Shown here piece by piece: positions 54,469-63,967 of a DNA stretch of 64,000 bases. The notes below the pieces were generated by a model, which did not search any database, was not told the DNA's origin, and was given only the letters and a program-made list of their open reading frames with translations. The stretch covers positions 1-64,000 of the forward strand of contig JAVBKW010000014.1 of NCBI GenBank assembly GCA_031553855.1. Reading direction: 5' to 3'. Each line of letters opens with the position of its first letter. The first letter of the stretch is position 1. A program made the translations under genes and the position numbers. This DNA comes from RACS-047 sp031553855 (GTDB lineage: Bacteria > Bacillota > Clostridia > Christensenellales > Pumilibacteraceae).

Positions 54469-54478
54469 TTTATTTCCC

Positions 54479-55159
54479 TCACTCGTTATCCTTAATAAGG
54501 TCCGGGCGTTTTTCCAGCGTAATCTTTTTTGCTTGCTCTTTTCGCCATTTTGCAATATTTTCGTGATGGCCGGACAATAAAATTTCGGGAACTTTTTCAC
54601 CCATAAAGTCGGCGGGACGGGTGTATTGAGGATATTCCAAAAGGCCGTCAGAAAAGCTTTCATCCGCGCTCGATTCAGAGCTGCCTAAGACTCCCGGAAT
54701 AAAACGGGAAACGCAGTCAGTAAATACCATAGCGGCAAGCTCGCCGCCAGTGAGGATATAGTCGCCGACAGAAACCTCCGTATCGATGCACATATCTAAA
54801 ACGCGTTGGTCTACGCCCTCGTAATGGCCGCACAGGATAAGAATTTTATCAAAAGACGCTGCAAAGTTTTCGGCGCCATGAGACGAAAGAACCTCGCCCT
54901 TAGGCGACATAAAGATCCTTAAATATTCGTGGTCGGGGTCGAGAGCTTCTATCGCGTCGAAAATCGGCTGGGGAGTCATAACCATTCCCGCGCCGCCGCC
55001 GAAAGGCATATCGTCGCATTTGAGATGCTTGTCCTTTGAAAAAGAACGGATGTCGGCAACCTCCAGCTCCAGCACGCCTTTACTGACCGCCCGCCCCGTT
55101 ATACTCATAAACAAGGCGTCGAACATTTTAGGAAAAAGCGTTAGTATCTTAATCTTCAT
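54479..55159 (-). CDS. trmD: tRNA (guanine37-N1)-methyltransferase
   Basis: 226 aa SPOUT enzyme. MPFGGGAGMVMTPQPIFDAI, ILCGHYEGVDQRVL and YILTGGELAAMVF form the knot. The start at 55159 overlaps the rimM stop by 11 nt, with GAGG upstream. Confidence 0.96.
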   Translation of the reverse strand: MKIKILTLFPKMFDALFMSITGRAVSKGVLELEVADIRSFSKDKHLKCDDMPFGGGAGMVMTPQPIFDAIEALDPDHEYLRIFMSPKGEVLSSHGAENFAASFDKILILCGHYEGVDQRVLDMCIDTEVSVGDYILTGGELAAMVFTDCVSRFIPGVLGSSESSADESFSDGLLEYPQYTRPADFMGEKVPEILLSGHHENIAKWRKEQAKKITLEKRPDLIKDNE

Positions 55160-55655
55160 AGACGCAAACCTCATTAAATTGCGCTTCCTTGATTATAAAA
55201 AGCTTTTCATCAACGTCAATTCTAGAAATGATTCTTTTTAAAAAAGGAAACCGCACAGTCGCTTTGCCGTTTACCGCGGTGAAAACGTCCGCCGCGCCGT
55301 TCTGATCGACCTTTACGACCTCGCCGATAAAGGCGCCGCCCTCGGTGAAAATTTTACAGCCTACGATATCGGCAATAAAAAAGCTCGATTCATCCAGATC
55401 GATTGCGTTTATGCGGTCGATTTGCAAAAATTTACCGACTAAAAGCTCCGCGTCATCGCGCGTATCCGTGCCTATAAACTGTAAAAAAACAAAATCGCCG
55501 TCTATTCTGCACGCAATGATTTTATACGCCTTGTCGCCTATATAAACTACTTTCAGTTTTTTAAAGCGCATAGAGTCATCTGTCAACGCCCTTGCCTTGA
55601 CTTCGCCCTTGATCCCTTGTGCTTTTACAATTTCTCCGACGGTTATATAATCCAT
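55149..55655 (-). CDS. rimM: 16S rRNA processing protein RimM
   Basis: 168 aa. N-terminal RimM domain (YITVGEIVKAQGIKGEVKAR) and C-terminal PRC barrel (FFIADIVGCKIFTEGGAFIG). It assists 30S maturation. Start at 55655 with AAGG upstream; the frame extension to 55733 is discarded. Confidence 0.95.
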   Translation of the reverse strand: MDYITVGEIVKAQGIKGEVKARALTDDSMRFKKLKVVYIGDKAYKIIACRIDGDFVFLQFIGTDTRDDAELLVGKFLQIDRINAIDLDESSFFIADIVGCKIFTEGGAFIGEVVKVDQNGAADVFTAVNGKATVRFPFLKRIISRIDVDEKLFIIKEAQFNEVCVYED

Positions 55656-55726
55656 ATTTTTTTCTACCTTAAAAATAAAGACGCAAAAATTAATAAGGGC
55701 TGAGTCATGCAAAATGAAACAGCCGC

Positions 55727-55893
55727 TTAACAAGAATGTGAATAAAATGAAGAATTTTGAGCGAGTATTTTTTGAATAGAAAATGACTTGTTTTTGCAGC
55801 TAATACCGGATGTATTGGCAAGAAAAGAAGGCTTTTTATATCAAAAAGACGACGCCTCTAAAATTCTGTCAACTAAATCAGCATTCTTGTTAA
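55727..55893. repeat. Long hairpin element between khpA and rimM (167 bp)
   Basis: Perfect 12-bp ends TTAACAAGAATG / CATTCTTGTTAA, with further inward complementarity (AGAATTTT.GAG, TTTTTTGAATA, CTTG..GC.AATAC). It lies in the leader of rimM. Its form is like the 28243 element, but its sequence is different. Confidence 0.65.
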
Positions 55894-55904
55894 CAATTAT
55901 TAAA

Positions 55905-56138
55905 TCAGCTGTTATCTTCAGCTTCCAAAATCTCGACGGTATATTTTTTACCGCTTTTCATACCCGCAGCCTTTACGACCGTGCGGATAGCTTTAGCGAT
56001 TTTTCCCTGCCTTCCGATAATTTTACCCATATCCGAACGGCTGACAGAAACCTTTATAGTTTCGCCTTCTTCCGTTACGCGTACGGCCGCTTTATCTTCG
56101 ACAAGATTGTCGCATAAGTATTTTACCAATTCAACCAT
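55905..56138 (-). CDS. khpA: KH-domain RNA-binding protein KhpA
   Basis: 77 aa. A single KH domain with the GxxG loop in GKIIGRQGKIAKAIR. Position between rpsP and rimM is standard. Confidence 0.94.
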   Translation of the reverse strand: MVELVKYLCDNLVEDKAAVRVTEEGETIKVSVSRSDMGKIIGRQGKIAKAIRTVVKAAGMKSGKKYTVEILEAEDNS

Positions 56139-56259
56139 AAGAACTCCTGTTGCCGGACGATTTACTTCCGGATTTTGTTTTTTTGCTAAAAAAGAAAAGA
56201 GCGGGCGGGAAAATAGCTAATAAGCTATCGCTGCGCTAGAAGTTTAAGCGCAAGTAATA

Positions 56260-56556
56260 TTACTCGCCTTTCTTTTTCTTAACTGCTTTAGTCTTTGCGG
56301 GAGCGGCTTTGCCCTGTTCCATAACGCCGGCCTTAACTAAAATAGCTTTAACGGTGTCGGTAGGCTGCGCTCCGTCCGCTATCCACTGTTTTGCCTTATC
56401 AGCGTCGAGTTTGACCTGATCGTCAGCGACAAGCGGATTGAACGTTCCGAGGACGTCGATGAACTTTCCGTCGCGCGGCGACTTTGAGTCTGCAACAACG
56501 ATACGGTAGAACGGCGATTTCTTATCGCCCATACGTGTAAGTCTGATTTTAACCAT
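56260..56556 (-). CDS. rpsP: 30S ribosomal protein S16
   Basis: 98 aa. VKIRLTRMGDKKSPFYRIVV and DVLGTFNPL are typical. A Lys/Ala-rich C-terminal tail (AKTKAVKKKKGE) extends the usual length slightly. Confidence 0.96.
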   Translation of the reverse strand: MVKIRLTRMGDKKSPFYRIVVADSKSPRDGKFIDVLGTFNPLVADDQVKLDADKAKQWIADGAQPTDTVKAILVKAGVMEQGKAAPAKTKAVKKKKGE

Positions 56557-56713
56557 TTTTATTTCTCCTTATGTGTTTTACACAAATTTAATAACTTGAT
56601 AAACATTTTAATAAACAGTATTGCAAGTAACCTAGAAAATCGTGCTGCCCTGTCGGCGCAAATGCAGGCTTTTGGCTTAAAGCTCTCGGGTTGTAAGGCA
56701 GGCGTCCGGAAGT

Positions 56714-58057
56714 TTAAAAAGGAAAGCGTCTTCCTTTTCCGCCGCCCAGCTGCGGAGGCATTTTGCCGCCCTTCATCGACTTCATTAAGTCGCGGGTTTG
56801 CTCGAACTGCTTTAAAAGCTGATTGACGTCCTGTATCGTAGTGCCGCTGCCCTCCGCAATGCGCTTGCGGCGCGAGGCCTTTATTACATCGGGATGTTCG
56901 CGCTCGTATTTGGTCATCGACTGAATAACGGCTTTAAAACGGTCGATACGCTTTTCATCTATTTCGCCGACCGACCCCATTTTGCTGCCCATGCCCGGTA
57001 TCATCGCGAGAAGGTCATTGATATTGCCCATTTTTTTGAGCGACTGAAACTGCACGAGGAAGTCCTCAAGCGTAAATTTGGATTCGCGCATACGCTTTTC
57101 CATCTTCTTCATTTCCTCTTCGGAAACGGCTTCCTGCGCTTTTTCTATTAGCGTGAGCACGTCGCCCATTCCTAAGATGCGGGACGCGATACGGTCGGGA
57201 TAAAAAGGCTCGATATCGTTCATTTTTTCGCCGATACCGCAGAACTTGATCGGTTTTCCGGTGACTGCGCGTATAGACAACGCCGCGCCGCCCCTCGTAT
57301 CGCCGTCGAGCTTTGTTAAAATAACTCCGGTAATATCAAGCCGCTCGTTGAACGACGTTGCCACCGTTACAGCGTCCTGCCCCGTCATTGAGTCAACAGT
57401 CAGAAGAATTTCTGCCGGGCGGACTGCCGCTTTGACCTCTTCAAGCTCTTTCATAAGCTCGTCATTTATATGAAGACGGCCGGCAGTATCGATAATAACT
57501 GTATCCAGGCCCTTGCTCAATGCGTATTCGACAGCTTCTTTTGCCGTTTTTGCAGGCATTGCCGTGCCCTTTTCAAACACCTCGGTGTTGACGCTCTTTC
57601 CCACTACCTTAAGCTGGTTTATAGCCGCGGGACGGTAGATATCGCAGGCGGCAAGCAGCGGCTTTTTGCCTTGTTTTATTAGCAGCTGGGCAAGCTTTCC
57701 GCACATAGTGGTTTTGCCCGCGCCCTGAAGGCCGCACATCATTATGACCGTGGGGGGTTTTGAGGAAACCTCGAGCTTAGAGTTGGAAGTGCCCATTAAG
57801 GCAATCAATTCTTCGTTGACCAGTTTTATGACCTGCTGGCCCGGCGTTAAGCTGTTTAAAATAGTTTCGCCGACGGCCTTTTCGCTCACCCTTGAAACAA
57901 AATCCTTGACTACCGTAAAGTTGACGTCGGCCTCTAAAAGCGCGACGCGCACTTCTCTCATCGCCTGTTTTATTTCCAGTTCCGAGAGCTTGCCGCGCGA
58001 CGTCATTTTGCTGAAAATATGATTAAGCCTTTCACTAAGGCCGCTGAAAAGTCCCAT
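56714..58057 (-). CDS. ffh: Signal recognition particle protein Ffh
   Basis: 447 aa. N domain, G domain (GLQGAGKTTMCGKLA, IIDTAGRLH, TKLDGDTRGGAALS) and Met-rich M domain that binds the SRP RNA, whose gene starts this window. It follows ylxM after 6 nt. The 150 nt between ffh and rpsP hold no gene. Confidence 0.97.
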   Translation of the reverse strand: MGLFSGLSERLNHIFSKMTSRGKLSELEIKQAMREVRVALLEADVNFTVVKDFVSRVSEKAVGETILNSLTPGQQVIKLVNEELIALMGTSNSKLEVSSKPPTVIMMCGLQGAGKTTMCGKLAQLLIKQGKKPLLAACDIYRPAAINQLKVVGKSVNTEVFEKGTAMPAKTAKEAVEYALSKGLDTVIIDTAGRLHINDELMKELEEVKAAVRPAEILLTVDSMTGQDAVTVATSFNERLDITGVILTKLDGDTRGGAALSIRAVTGKPIKFCGIGEKMNDIEPFYPDRIASRILGMGDVLTLIEKAQEAVSEEEMKKMEKRMRESKFTLEDFLVQFQSLKKMGNINDLLAMIPGMGSKMGSVGEIDEKRIDRFKAVIQSMTKYEREHPDVIKASRRKRIAEGSGTTIQDVNQLLKQFEQTRDLMKSMKGGKMPPQLGGGKGRRFPF

Positions 58058-58063
58058 TTGGAT

Positions 58064-58378
58064 CTAGCTCCTTATAATCTCTGAAATACGCTCAACCAGC
58101 GCAGTTTCCCGTTCGCTCCCGCCGCTTTTCATCGTTTCCAAAACACTTAAAAGTTTTTCTTCTTTTGACATAAATCCGAGTTTTTCCTCGTATTTATTTA
58201 AAGATTCCACAGCCGACTTTAAAAGGAAATGCACAGCCTGCCGTGTGACGCTCAAATTTTCCGAAATCTCTTTCAAAGAATAATCCAGGTCATAATACTG
58301 GGCCACCGCATCCGACTGCTTCTCCGTTAAAAGAGCGCCGTAATAATCCTTTAATTTTGAAATCTTTAAATCTTTCAT
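58064..58378 (-). CDS. ylxM: YlxM-family SRP-associated HTH protein
   Basis: 104 aa from MKDLKISKLKDYYGALLTEK. A sigma-like helix-turn-helix is in YSLKEISENLSVTRQAVHFL. The family helps SRP assembly and precedes ffh, as here. The frame extension to 58468 runs through the promoter and hairpin and is discarded. Confidence 0.93.
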   Translation of the reverse strand: MKDLKISKLKDYYGALLTEKQSDAVAQYYDLDYSLKEISENLSVTRQAVHFLLKSAVESLNKYEEKLGFMSKEEKLLSVLETMKSGGSERETALVERISEIIRS

Positions 58379-58408
58379 CTTTTTTTTAGGACTGCTGCAA
58401 AAATACAA

Positions 58409-58436
58409 AGGTGTAAAGTAAAAATACTTTACACCT
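58409..58436 (-). terminator. Stem-loop upstream of ylxM
   Basis: A perfect 11-bp stem AGGTGTAAAGT / ACTTTACACCT, followed on the minus strand by TTGTATTTTT. It looks like an intrinsic terminator for the ftsY side, yet it lies immediately downstream of a promoter for ylxM-ffh. Confidence 0.65.
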
Positions 58437-58439
58437 GAT

Positions 58440-58468
58440 ATTTTATTATAGTTATTAAATTGTGTCAA
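58440..58468 (-). promoter_or_regulatory. Promoter of ylxM-ffh
   Basis: TTGACA (58468 to 58463) and TAAAAT (58445 to 58440) lie 17 nt apart. Transcription would begin at the base of the adjoining stem-loop. Confidence 0.65.
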
Positions 58469-58558
58469 GCAATTACGCCGGTAATTACAACAAAATTAAG
58501 CACAAAATTAAGCGGAAAGTACGGCTGCAAAAACAATGCCCGTCTTTATACCTTTCTG

Positions 58559-59464
58559 CTAGTTTTCTTCAAATATGCCCTCGATAAATTCTTCGGCGTC
58601 GAAATCCTCAATGTCGTCTATTCCCTCGCCGACTCCGACGTACACGACCGGAACAGAAAGCCTGTCGGCGATAGAAAGCACTACGCCGCCTTTTGCGGTA
58701 CCGTCGAGTTTCGTCAAAATAATGCCGTCGATATCTACGGCCTCGTCGAACACGTCCACCTGCGAAACCGCGTTCTGGCCCGTAGTGGCGTCAAGCACGA
58801 TATAATTAAGGTACAAAGCCTCCGGCATTTCGCGCTCGATTATCCGCGTTATTTTTTTAAGCTCCTCCATAAGATTCTTTTTATTGTGAAGCCTGCCCGC
58901 GGTATCGACAAGCAAAATCTCGGTGTTTTTACTTTTCGCGCTCTTTATAGCGTCGTAAACTACCGCGCCCGGGTCCGCGCCCTCGGCATGCTTGATTATT
59001 TTGACCTTTGCCCGCTCCGCCCATACTGTGAGCTGGTCGGACGCCGCCGCCCTGAAGGTGTCCGCCGCAACGACCGTAACGGACTTGCCCTCCTTATTAA
59101 ACTTATTGGCAAGCTTTCCGATAGCCGTGGTTTTGCCCACGCCGTTCACGCCCGCAACAAGCAAAATAAGCGGATAAGAATATTCCGGTTTCTCGTTTTC
59201 GAGCAAAATTTCAAGCATAATACTTTTAAGCTCGTCTTTGACGTCCTCCGTTTTGCGGATACGCTTTTCGTCGATTATATCTTTCAGCTCTTCCATAAGC
59301 CGCTCTGTGGTTTGTGCGCCGATATCGGAAGAAATAAGGATCATTTCAAGCTCGTCATAAAAATCATCGTTCAAAACGCCGCCCGTAAAAAGCTTGTTAA
59401 GCTTATATGCAAGCGCGTCCTTCGTCTTTTTTAACCCGGCTTTAAGTTTAGAAAAAAATCCCAT
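58559..59464 (-). CDS. ftsY: SRP receptor FtsY
   Basis: 301 aa. N domain then SRP GTPase (GVNGVGKTTAIGKLANKF, ADTFRAAASDQL, LVDTAGRLHNKKNL, TKLDGTAKGG). It lacks the long acidic A domain of E. coli, as usual in Firmicutes. Confidence 0.96.
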   Translation of the reverse strand: MGFFSKLKAGLKKTKDALAYKLNKLFTGGVLNDDFYDELEMILISSDIGAQTTERLMEELKDIIDEKRIRKTEDVKDELKSIMLEILLENEKPEYSYPLILLVAGVNGVGKTTAIGKLANKFNKEGKSVTVVAADTFRAAASDQLTVWAERAKVKIIKHAEGADPGAVVYDAIKSAKSKNTEILLVDTAGRLHNKKNLMEELKKITRIIEREMPEALYLNYIVLDATTGQNAVSQVDVFDEAVDIDGIILTKLDGTAKGGVVLSIADRLSVPVVYVGVGEGIDDIEDFDAEEFIEGIFEEN

Positions 59465-59539
59465 ATCAAAAGTATTTCCTTTAAAAATGATTTAAAGCAT
59501 TTATATGATAGAATAATTGCCCATCCGGCGGCGCAACGC

Positions 59540-62500
59540 TTATTGAACAGCCTTTTCCGCAGCTGCAACAGCTTCCGAGAGTTTAACCGATACTATCTTA
59601 CTTACACCCTTTTCTTCCATCGTTACGCCGTAAAGGTTGTCGGCAAGCTCCATCGTCGGTTTTCTGTGGGTGATAACGATAAACTGCGTTTCTTCCGAAA
59701 AACGTCGCAGGTATTTGGCAAAACGCCCCGCGTTGGCGTCGTCGAGCGCCGCCTCGATTTCGTCGAGTACGCAAAAAGGCATAGGCTTGAGCCTGAGTAT
59801 TGCAAAAAGAATCGCGATGGCCGTAAGCGCGCGCTCTCCGCCGGACAACAGCGAGATCGACTGCAGCTTCTTTTCGGGCGGTTGGGCAACTATTTCGATA
59901 CCGGCCTCAAGCAGATCCTCGCTTTCCTGCAGTATCAGGTCGGCGTTGCCGCCGTCGAAAAGCTCTTTGAAGATGCGGCGGAAATTTACCTGTATCTGAG
60001 CGAAGCTTTCGGCAAAACGTGAAAGCATTTCAGTTTCAAGTTCGGCGATGATTTTGTGAAGGTCGCCTTTAGCCTTGACTAAATCCTCTTTCTGCTCGTT
60101 CATTTCGCTGTAGCTTGCATATAGTTCCTGACACTGCTCGATCGCGTCCACGTTGATGTTTCCGAGGTTAGACATCTGCCTTTTAATTTTGGCAGATTCG
60201 GCGATACCCGAATTAAGGTCATAATTATCGACCTTAAACGGCAAACACTCCTCATAGACAAGATTGTATTCCTCCGCGACGCGCTGCTGCATGGTTTCTA
60301 TATCCGTATCGACCTTGACAAGGAAAATATTTTCCTGATTTTTCCGCTCATGCAACGACTGTATGACGGAAATAAGCGACATTCTGCGCTCGTCTAAAGA
60401 AACCACTTTTTCCTGATTTTCCTGTTTGAAGTCGTCAAGGTTAGTCAAAACGGCCCTTATTTCCTTAACTCTTTCGGCATCCGCCCCTTCGTTTGGAAGC
60501 GAAAGGACGCTAAGCTCGTCGTGAGCGGACTTGACGGAAACTTTATTGCCGGAAATTGTGACGTTGTTGCTCTCTATCCTTGAAATAAGGGTCAGGACAT
60601 TTTCTTGATACCTTGCTATTTCATTTTCAAGATTTACGACCGTATTGCTGAGAGTGTTAACATCGACCTTAGCGGCGGTCACAAGCTCCTGCAAAGCGTC
60701 GCGTTCATTCCTTAACGCCTCAAACCTGCGGCGGCGCTCAATGTCTTGCGACGACGCGCTTTCTTTTTGAGTAGTGACAAACCTTTCAAGCTCGGTAACG
60801 GAATCAAGATCGCCCGTTATAGCCTCAACGCGTTCTTTATTGACTTTGATTTCGGCAGTCTGGGCAGTCACAGATGCGTAAAGCGCGGCATTATCGTCTT
60901 TGAGCTTCTTATAAGCCTCGCTTTTTGCCGCAAGCGTGATTTCAACGCTGTGTATCTCCTCGCGCGCTTCCTTTATAAGTGCGCCGAGTTTTTCCGCTTT
61001 AGCTGCGTTATCGGTTTTAATCTTTGACGCCTCGTCGATCTGCGACTTTACGGCCTTGATTTTAACGTCGAGCTCGGCGATTTCGCGGTCGTAGCCGAAG
61101 ATGTTGTTGAGCTCTGACTTCTTGCTGCCGCCCGTGATCGACCCTTGCGGATTGATAACGTCGCCGTCCATCGTAACGATTTTAAAGCCGTAACCCGTTT
61201 TTTTAGCTAGCGCGACGGCTACGTCCATATTTTCGGTTATGACCGTACCGCCCAGAAGTCCCGCTACGATGCCCTTAAATTTATCGTCGTATTTAACAAA
61301 ATCGGTGGCGGCGCCGAGTACTCCGGGCATAGACAGCGCAGCCTTGAACTGCGGGTCTATCGAGCGCGGCTTGACGGAGGTTATGGGCAGGAACGTGACT
61401 CTGCCGTAACGCTGCTGCTTTAAGTACTCAATTAAAAACTTAGCGTCGTCCTCGTTTTGCGTAACGATATTCTGAACCGCGTTTCCGAGAGCTATTTCGA
61501 TTGCCGTTTCAAATTTAGGCTCAACCGTTAAAAGTGAGGCGACGACGCCTTCAGTGCGGCGCGCAAGGTTCTTATCCTTTTTCACGTCGGCAAGCAGCTT
61601 TTTAACGCTGAAAGCAAAACCCTCATACGCTTCCTGCATATTTTTCAGCATAGTATGCTGGGTGGTAAGCGTGAAATACTGCTCGTTGAGCTTGTCTAAT
61701 TTTGCGGAATTTACGCTGACTTCGTTTAACGCCTCGTTATTTTCAGAAGATGACGTATCGCGCTTTTCTATCAGCTCGGCCTTAACGATGGCCAGCTCTT
61801 CAATATCTTTTTTAAGCTCGCTTTCGGTTTTAGTATCGATTTCCAGCTTAGAAACGTTGAATTTTATGCGGTTTTCAAGATCGATTATTTGCAGCTTTGA
61901 CGTCTCAAGCTCCGTAACGAGCCTGGACATATTCCCCTTGATATCCGCAAGCTTTGCCATTGCGTCTACGACCTTGCGCTGGTTAAGATCGGATTCCGAT
62001 TCGCCCTCGCTTATTACCTGAACGATTTTAATAAGCTCGTTTGAAAGATTTTCGCCCTCGGCGCGTTTAATTTCAAGCTCTTTTTTCGAGCTTTCAAGGC
62101 TTAAAGTGTTTTGCGATATGTAATCAAGCAGCTGCTCATACTCACAGTTGAGCTTTTCATTCTCGGCGGTAAGCTTTTCGCTTTGCAGATCCAAAATACT
62201 GATACGTTCTTTTAAAAGCTTTATGTCGCCGTCTGTCTTTGCGTTGGCATACGTGATTTTTAACAGCTCCTCGCGCAGGTCGTTGATCTTTTTATCGACG
62301 CTGTTCATCGCCGCCATCGATTCGTTGTAGGACGCGCTCACTGCGTCGCATTCTTTTGCGCGCAGGTCAATCTCTTCTGTGATCGCGTTTATCCTGTTTG
62401 TTATGATTTCCTTTGCCGCAGACGCGGTGTCGTACTGATAGATATATGTATTGATTTCAAGAATCTTGAGCCTGTCGCGAAGGTCGAGCCATTTACGCGC

Positions 62501-63139
62501 GTTTTCAGCCTGCTTTGTGAGCGGTTCGAGCATTCTTGATTTTTCGTTTAAAACGTCGATTATGCGCGTGAGCTGTTCATCCGTACGCGCAAGACGCCTT
62601 TCCGCTTCCTTTTTGCGCGCCTTGAACTTGGAAATTCCCGCCGCTTCCTCAAAAATCTCGCGCCTATCCTCCGGCTTTGAGGACAGCAATTCGTCGATAC
62701 GCCCCTGTCCGATTATCGAATAACCCTCTCTTCCCATACCCGCGTCACGCAAAATATCGACAATATCTTTGAGCCTGCAAACGGATTTGTTCAAAAGGTA
62801 TTCGCTCTCGCCCGAGCGGTAGAGCTTACGCGAAACTACGACCTCGTTAAAATCCAGAGAAGGAAAAAGCTCCTTATCCGTATTGTCAAAATATAAATTG
62901 ACCTCGCAGAATGACAGCGATTTGCGGCGTTCGGTGCCGTTAAAAATAACGTCCTGCATAGACGAGCCGCGCAAAAGCTTTGCCGACTGTTCGCCTAAAA
63001 CCCAGCGGATAGAATCGGCAACGTTGCTTTTACCGCATCCGTTAGGGCCGACGATCGCCGTTATTCCCGCTCCGAATTTGACTTCGAGCTTGTCGGCAAA
63101 GGACTTAAACCCCGCCACCTCTAATTTTTTGAACTTCAA
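59540..63139 (-). CDS. smc: Chromosome segregation protein SMC
   Basis: 1199 aa. N-terminal Walker A is GPNGCGKSNVADSIRWVLGE. Long coiled coils flank a hinge at about 520-690 (with GVLGAATDFVKYD and PQGSITGGSKKSE). The C-terminal signature LLSGGERALTAIAILFAILR and Walker B PFCVLDEIEAALDDAN follow. TTG start at 63139 with AAGGA upstream. Confidence 0.97.
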   Translation of the reverse strand: MKFKKLEVAGFKSFADKLEVKFGAGITAIVGPNGCGKSNVADSIRWVLGEQSAKLLRGSSMQDVIFNGTERRKSLSFCEVNLYFDNTDKELFPSLDFNEVVVSRKLYRSGESEYLLNKSVCRLKDIVDILRDAGMGREGYSIIGQGRIDELLSSKPEDRREIFEEAAGISKFKARKKEAERRLARTDEQLTRIIDVLNEKSRMLEPLTKQAENARKWLDLRDRLKILEINTYIYQYDTASAAKEIITNRINAITEEIDLRAKECDAVSASYNESMAAMNSVDKKINDLREELLKITYANAKTDGDIKLLKERISILDLQSEKLTAENEKLNCEYEQLLDYISQNTLSLESSKKELEIKRAEGENLSNELIKIVQVISEGESESDLNQRKVVDAMAKLADIKGNMSRLVTELETSKLQIIDLENRIKFNVSKLEIDTKTESELKKDIEELAIVKAELIEKRDTSSSENNEALNEVSVNSAKLDKLNEQYFTLTTQHTMLKNMQEAYEGFAFSVKKLLADVKKDKNLARRTEGVVASLLTVEPKFETAIEIALGNAVQNIVTQNEDDAKFLIEYLKQQRYGRVTFLPITSVKPRSIDPQFKAALSMPGVLGAATDFVKYDDKFKGIVAGLLGGTVITENMDVAVALAKKTGYGFKIVTMDGDVINPQGSITGGSKKSELNNIFGYDREIAELDVKIKAVKSQIDEASKIKTDNAAKAEKLGALIKEAREEIHSVEITLAAKSEAYKKLKDDNAALYASVTAQTAEIKVNKERVEAITGDLDSVTELERFVTTQKESASSQDIERRRRFEALRNERDALQELVTAAKVDVNTLSNTVVNLENEIARYQENVLTLISRIESNNVTISGNKVSVKSAHDELSVLSLPNEGADAERVKEIRAVLTNLDDFKQENQEKVVSLDERRMSLISVIQSLHERKNQENIFLVKVDTDIETMQQRVAEEYNLVYEECLPFKVDNYDLNSGIAESAKIKRQMSNLGNINVDAIEQCQELYASYSEMNEQKEDLVKAKGDLHKIIAELETEMLSRFAESFAQIQVNFRRIFKELFDGGNADLILQESEDLLEAGIEIVAQPPEKKLQSISLLSGGERALTAIAILFAILRLKPMPFCVLDEIEAALDDANAGRFAKYLRRFSEETQFIVITHRKPTMELADNLYGVTMEEKGVSKIVSVKLSEAVAAAEKAVQ

Positions 63140-63295
63140 AATATATATTCCTTAATTTTGATTTTGAATAAAAACAATTAAACAAAAAACCGGCATAATG
63201 CACCTGAATGATTATACCAGTTTATTCGATTTTTTGCAACTTTTTTAAGGTTTATGTTTATTATTGACCAAAAAAATCCGGAAAAAATCCGGAGA

Positions 63296-63967
63296 TTATT
63301 TTTTCAACAAATTAAAATGCTCACAGATTTTTTTTGTACAGTCTTTTTTTGCGTCCTGCTTAGATTTCCCTCGCCCTTCAAAAGTCCTGCCTTTAAGCTC
63401 GGCTTTATATATAAAGTCCGGAAATTCGCCTGCTTCTTGCGCGTTCAGCTCTAAATGGTTTTTCTCGCAAAATTCTTTGACCGCGCCTATATAATTAAAA
63501 TTTTTCAGGGCTTTTTTTAGCGTTTTGAAAACAAACTCGCCGCAAACCTGCAAATCGCTGCCGCTATCGATGTAAATTGCCGCAAGAATCGCCTCGTAAA
63601 GGTCGGAAACCGGCTTGATATCGTCCTTGAAATCGAAACCCTTCGAAGGGATCAGAAACTTAAAAACGTCCAGTATTTCTATCGACTGTTTAAGCGACTC
63701 TTTGGAAACAAGGCTTGAAAACTCTTCCGTAAGCTTGCCCTCGTCACCGGCGAAATTCAAAAACAAATGCTCTGAAATAATTAAGCCCAGCACCCTGTCG
63801 CCTAAAAATTCCAGCCGCTCGTTCGATACCGAATCCTTATGCTCGTTCACATACGAGCTGTGAGTGAAAGCCTTATCCAGCAGCCTTTTGTTTTTAAAAA
63901 CATAGCCCGTTTTTTGCTCTATTTCTCTAACCTGTTCAGTTGTCAGAAGCATTTTAAAACTTTCCAT
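63296..63967 (-). CDS. rnc: Ribonuclease III
   Basis: 223 aa. The catalytic signature is NERLEFLGDRVLGLIISEHL, with the second acidic site in VSDLYEAILAAIYID. A C-terminal double-stranded RNA binding domain ends the protein (NAQEAGEFPDFIYKAELKGR onward). ATG at 63967 or 63952 could be the start. It precedes smc, as in most Firmicutes. Confidence 0.95.
   Translation of the reverse strand: MESFKMLLTTEQVREIEQKTGYVFKNKRLLDKAFTHSSYVNEHKDSVSNERLEFLGDRVLGLIISEHLFLNFAGDEGKLTEEFSSLVSKESLKQSIEILDVFKFLIPSKGFDFKDDIKPVSDLYEAILAAIYIDSGSDLQVCGEFVFKTLKKALKNFNYIGAVKEFCEKNHLELNAQEAGEFPDFIYKAELKGRTFEGRGKSKQDAKKDCTKKICEHFNLLKK

Noticed and set aside
58460..59434. 324-aa plus-strand open frame opposite ftsY
   Set aside because: Antisense shadow of a well-supported FtsY; composition is Arg/Phe/Tyr-rich without any domain.
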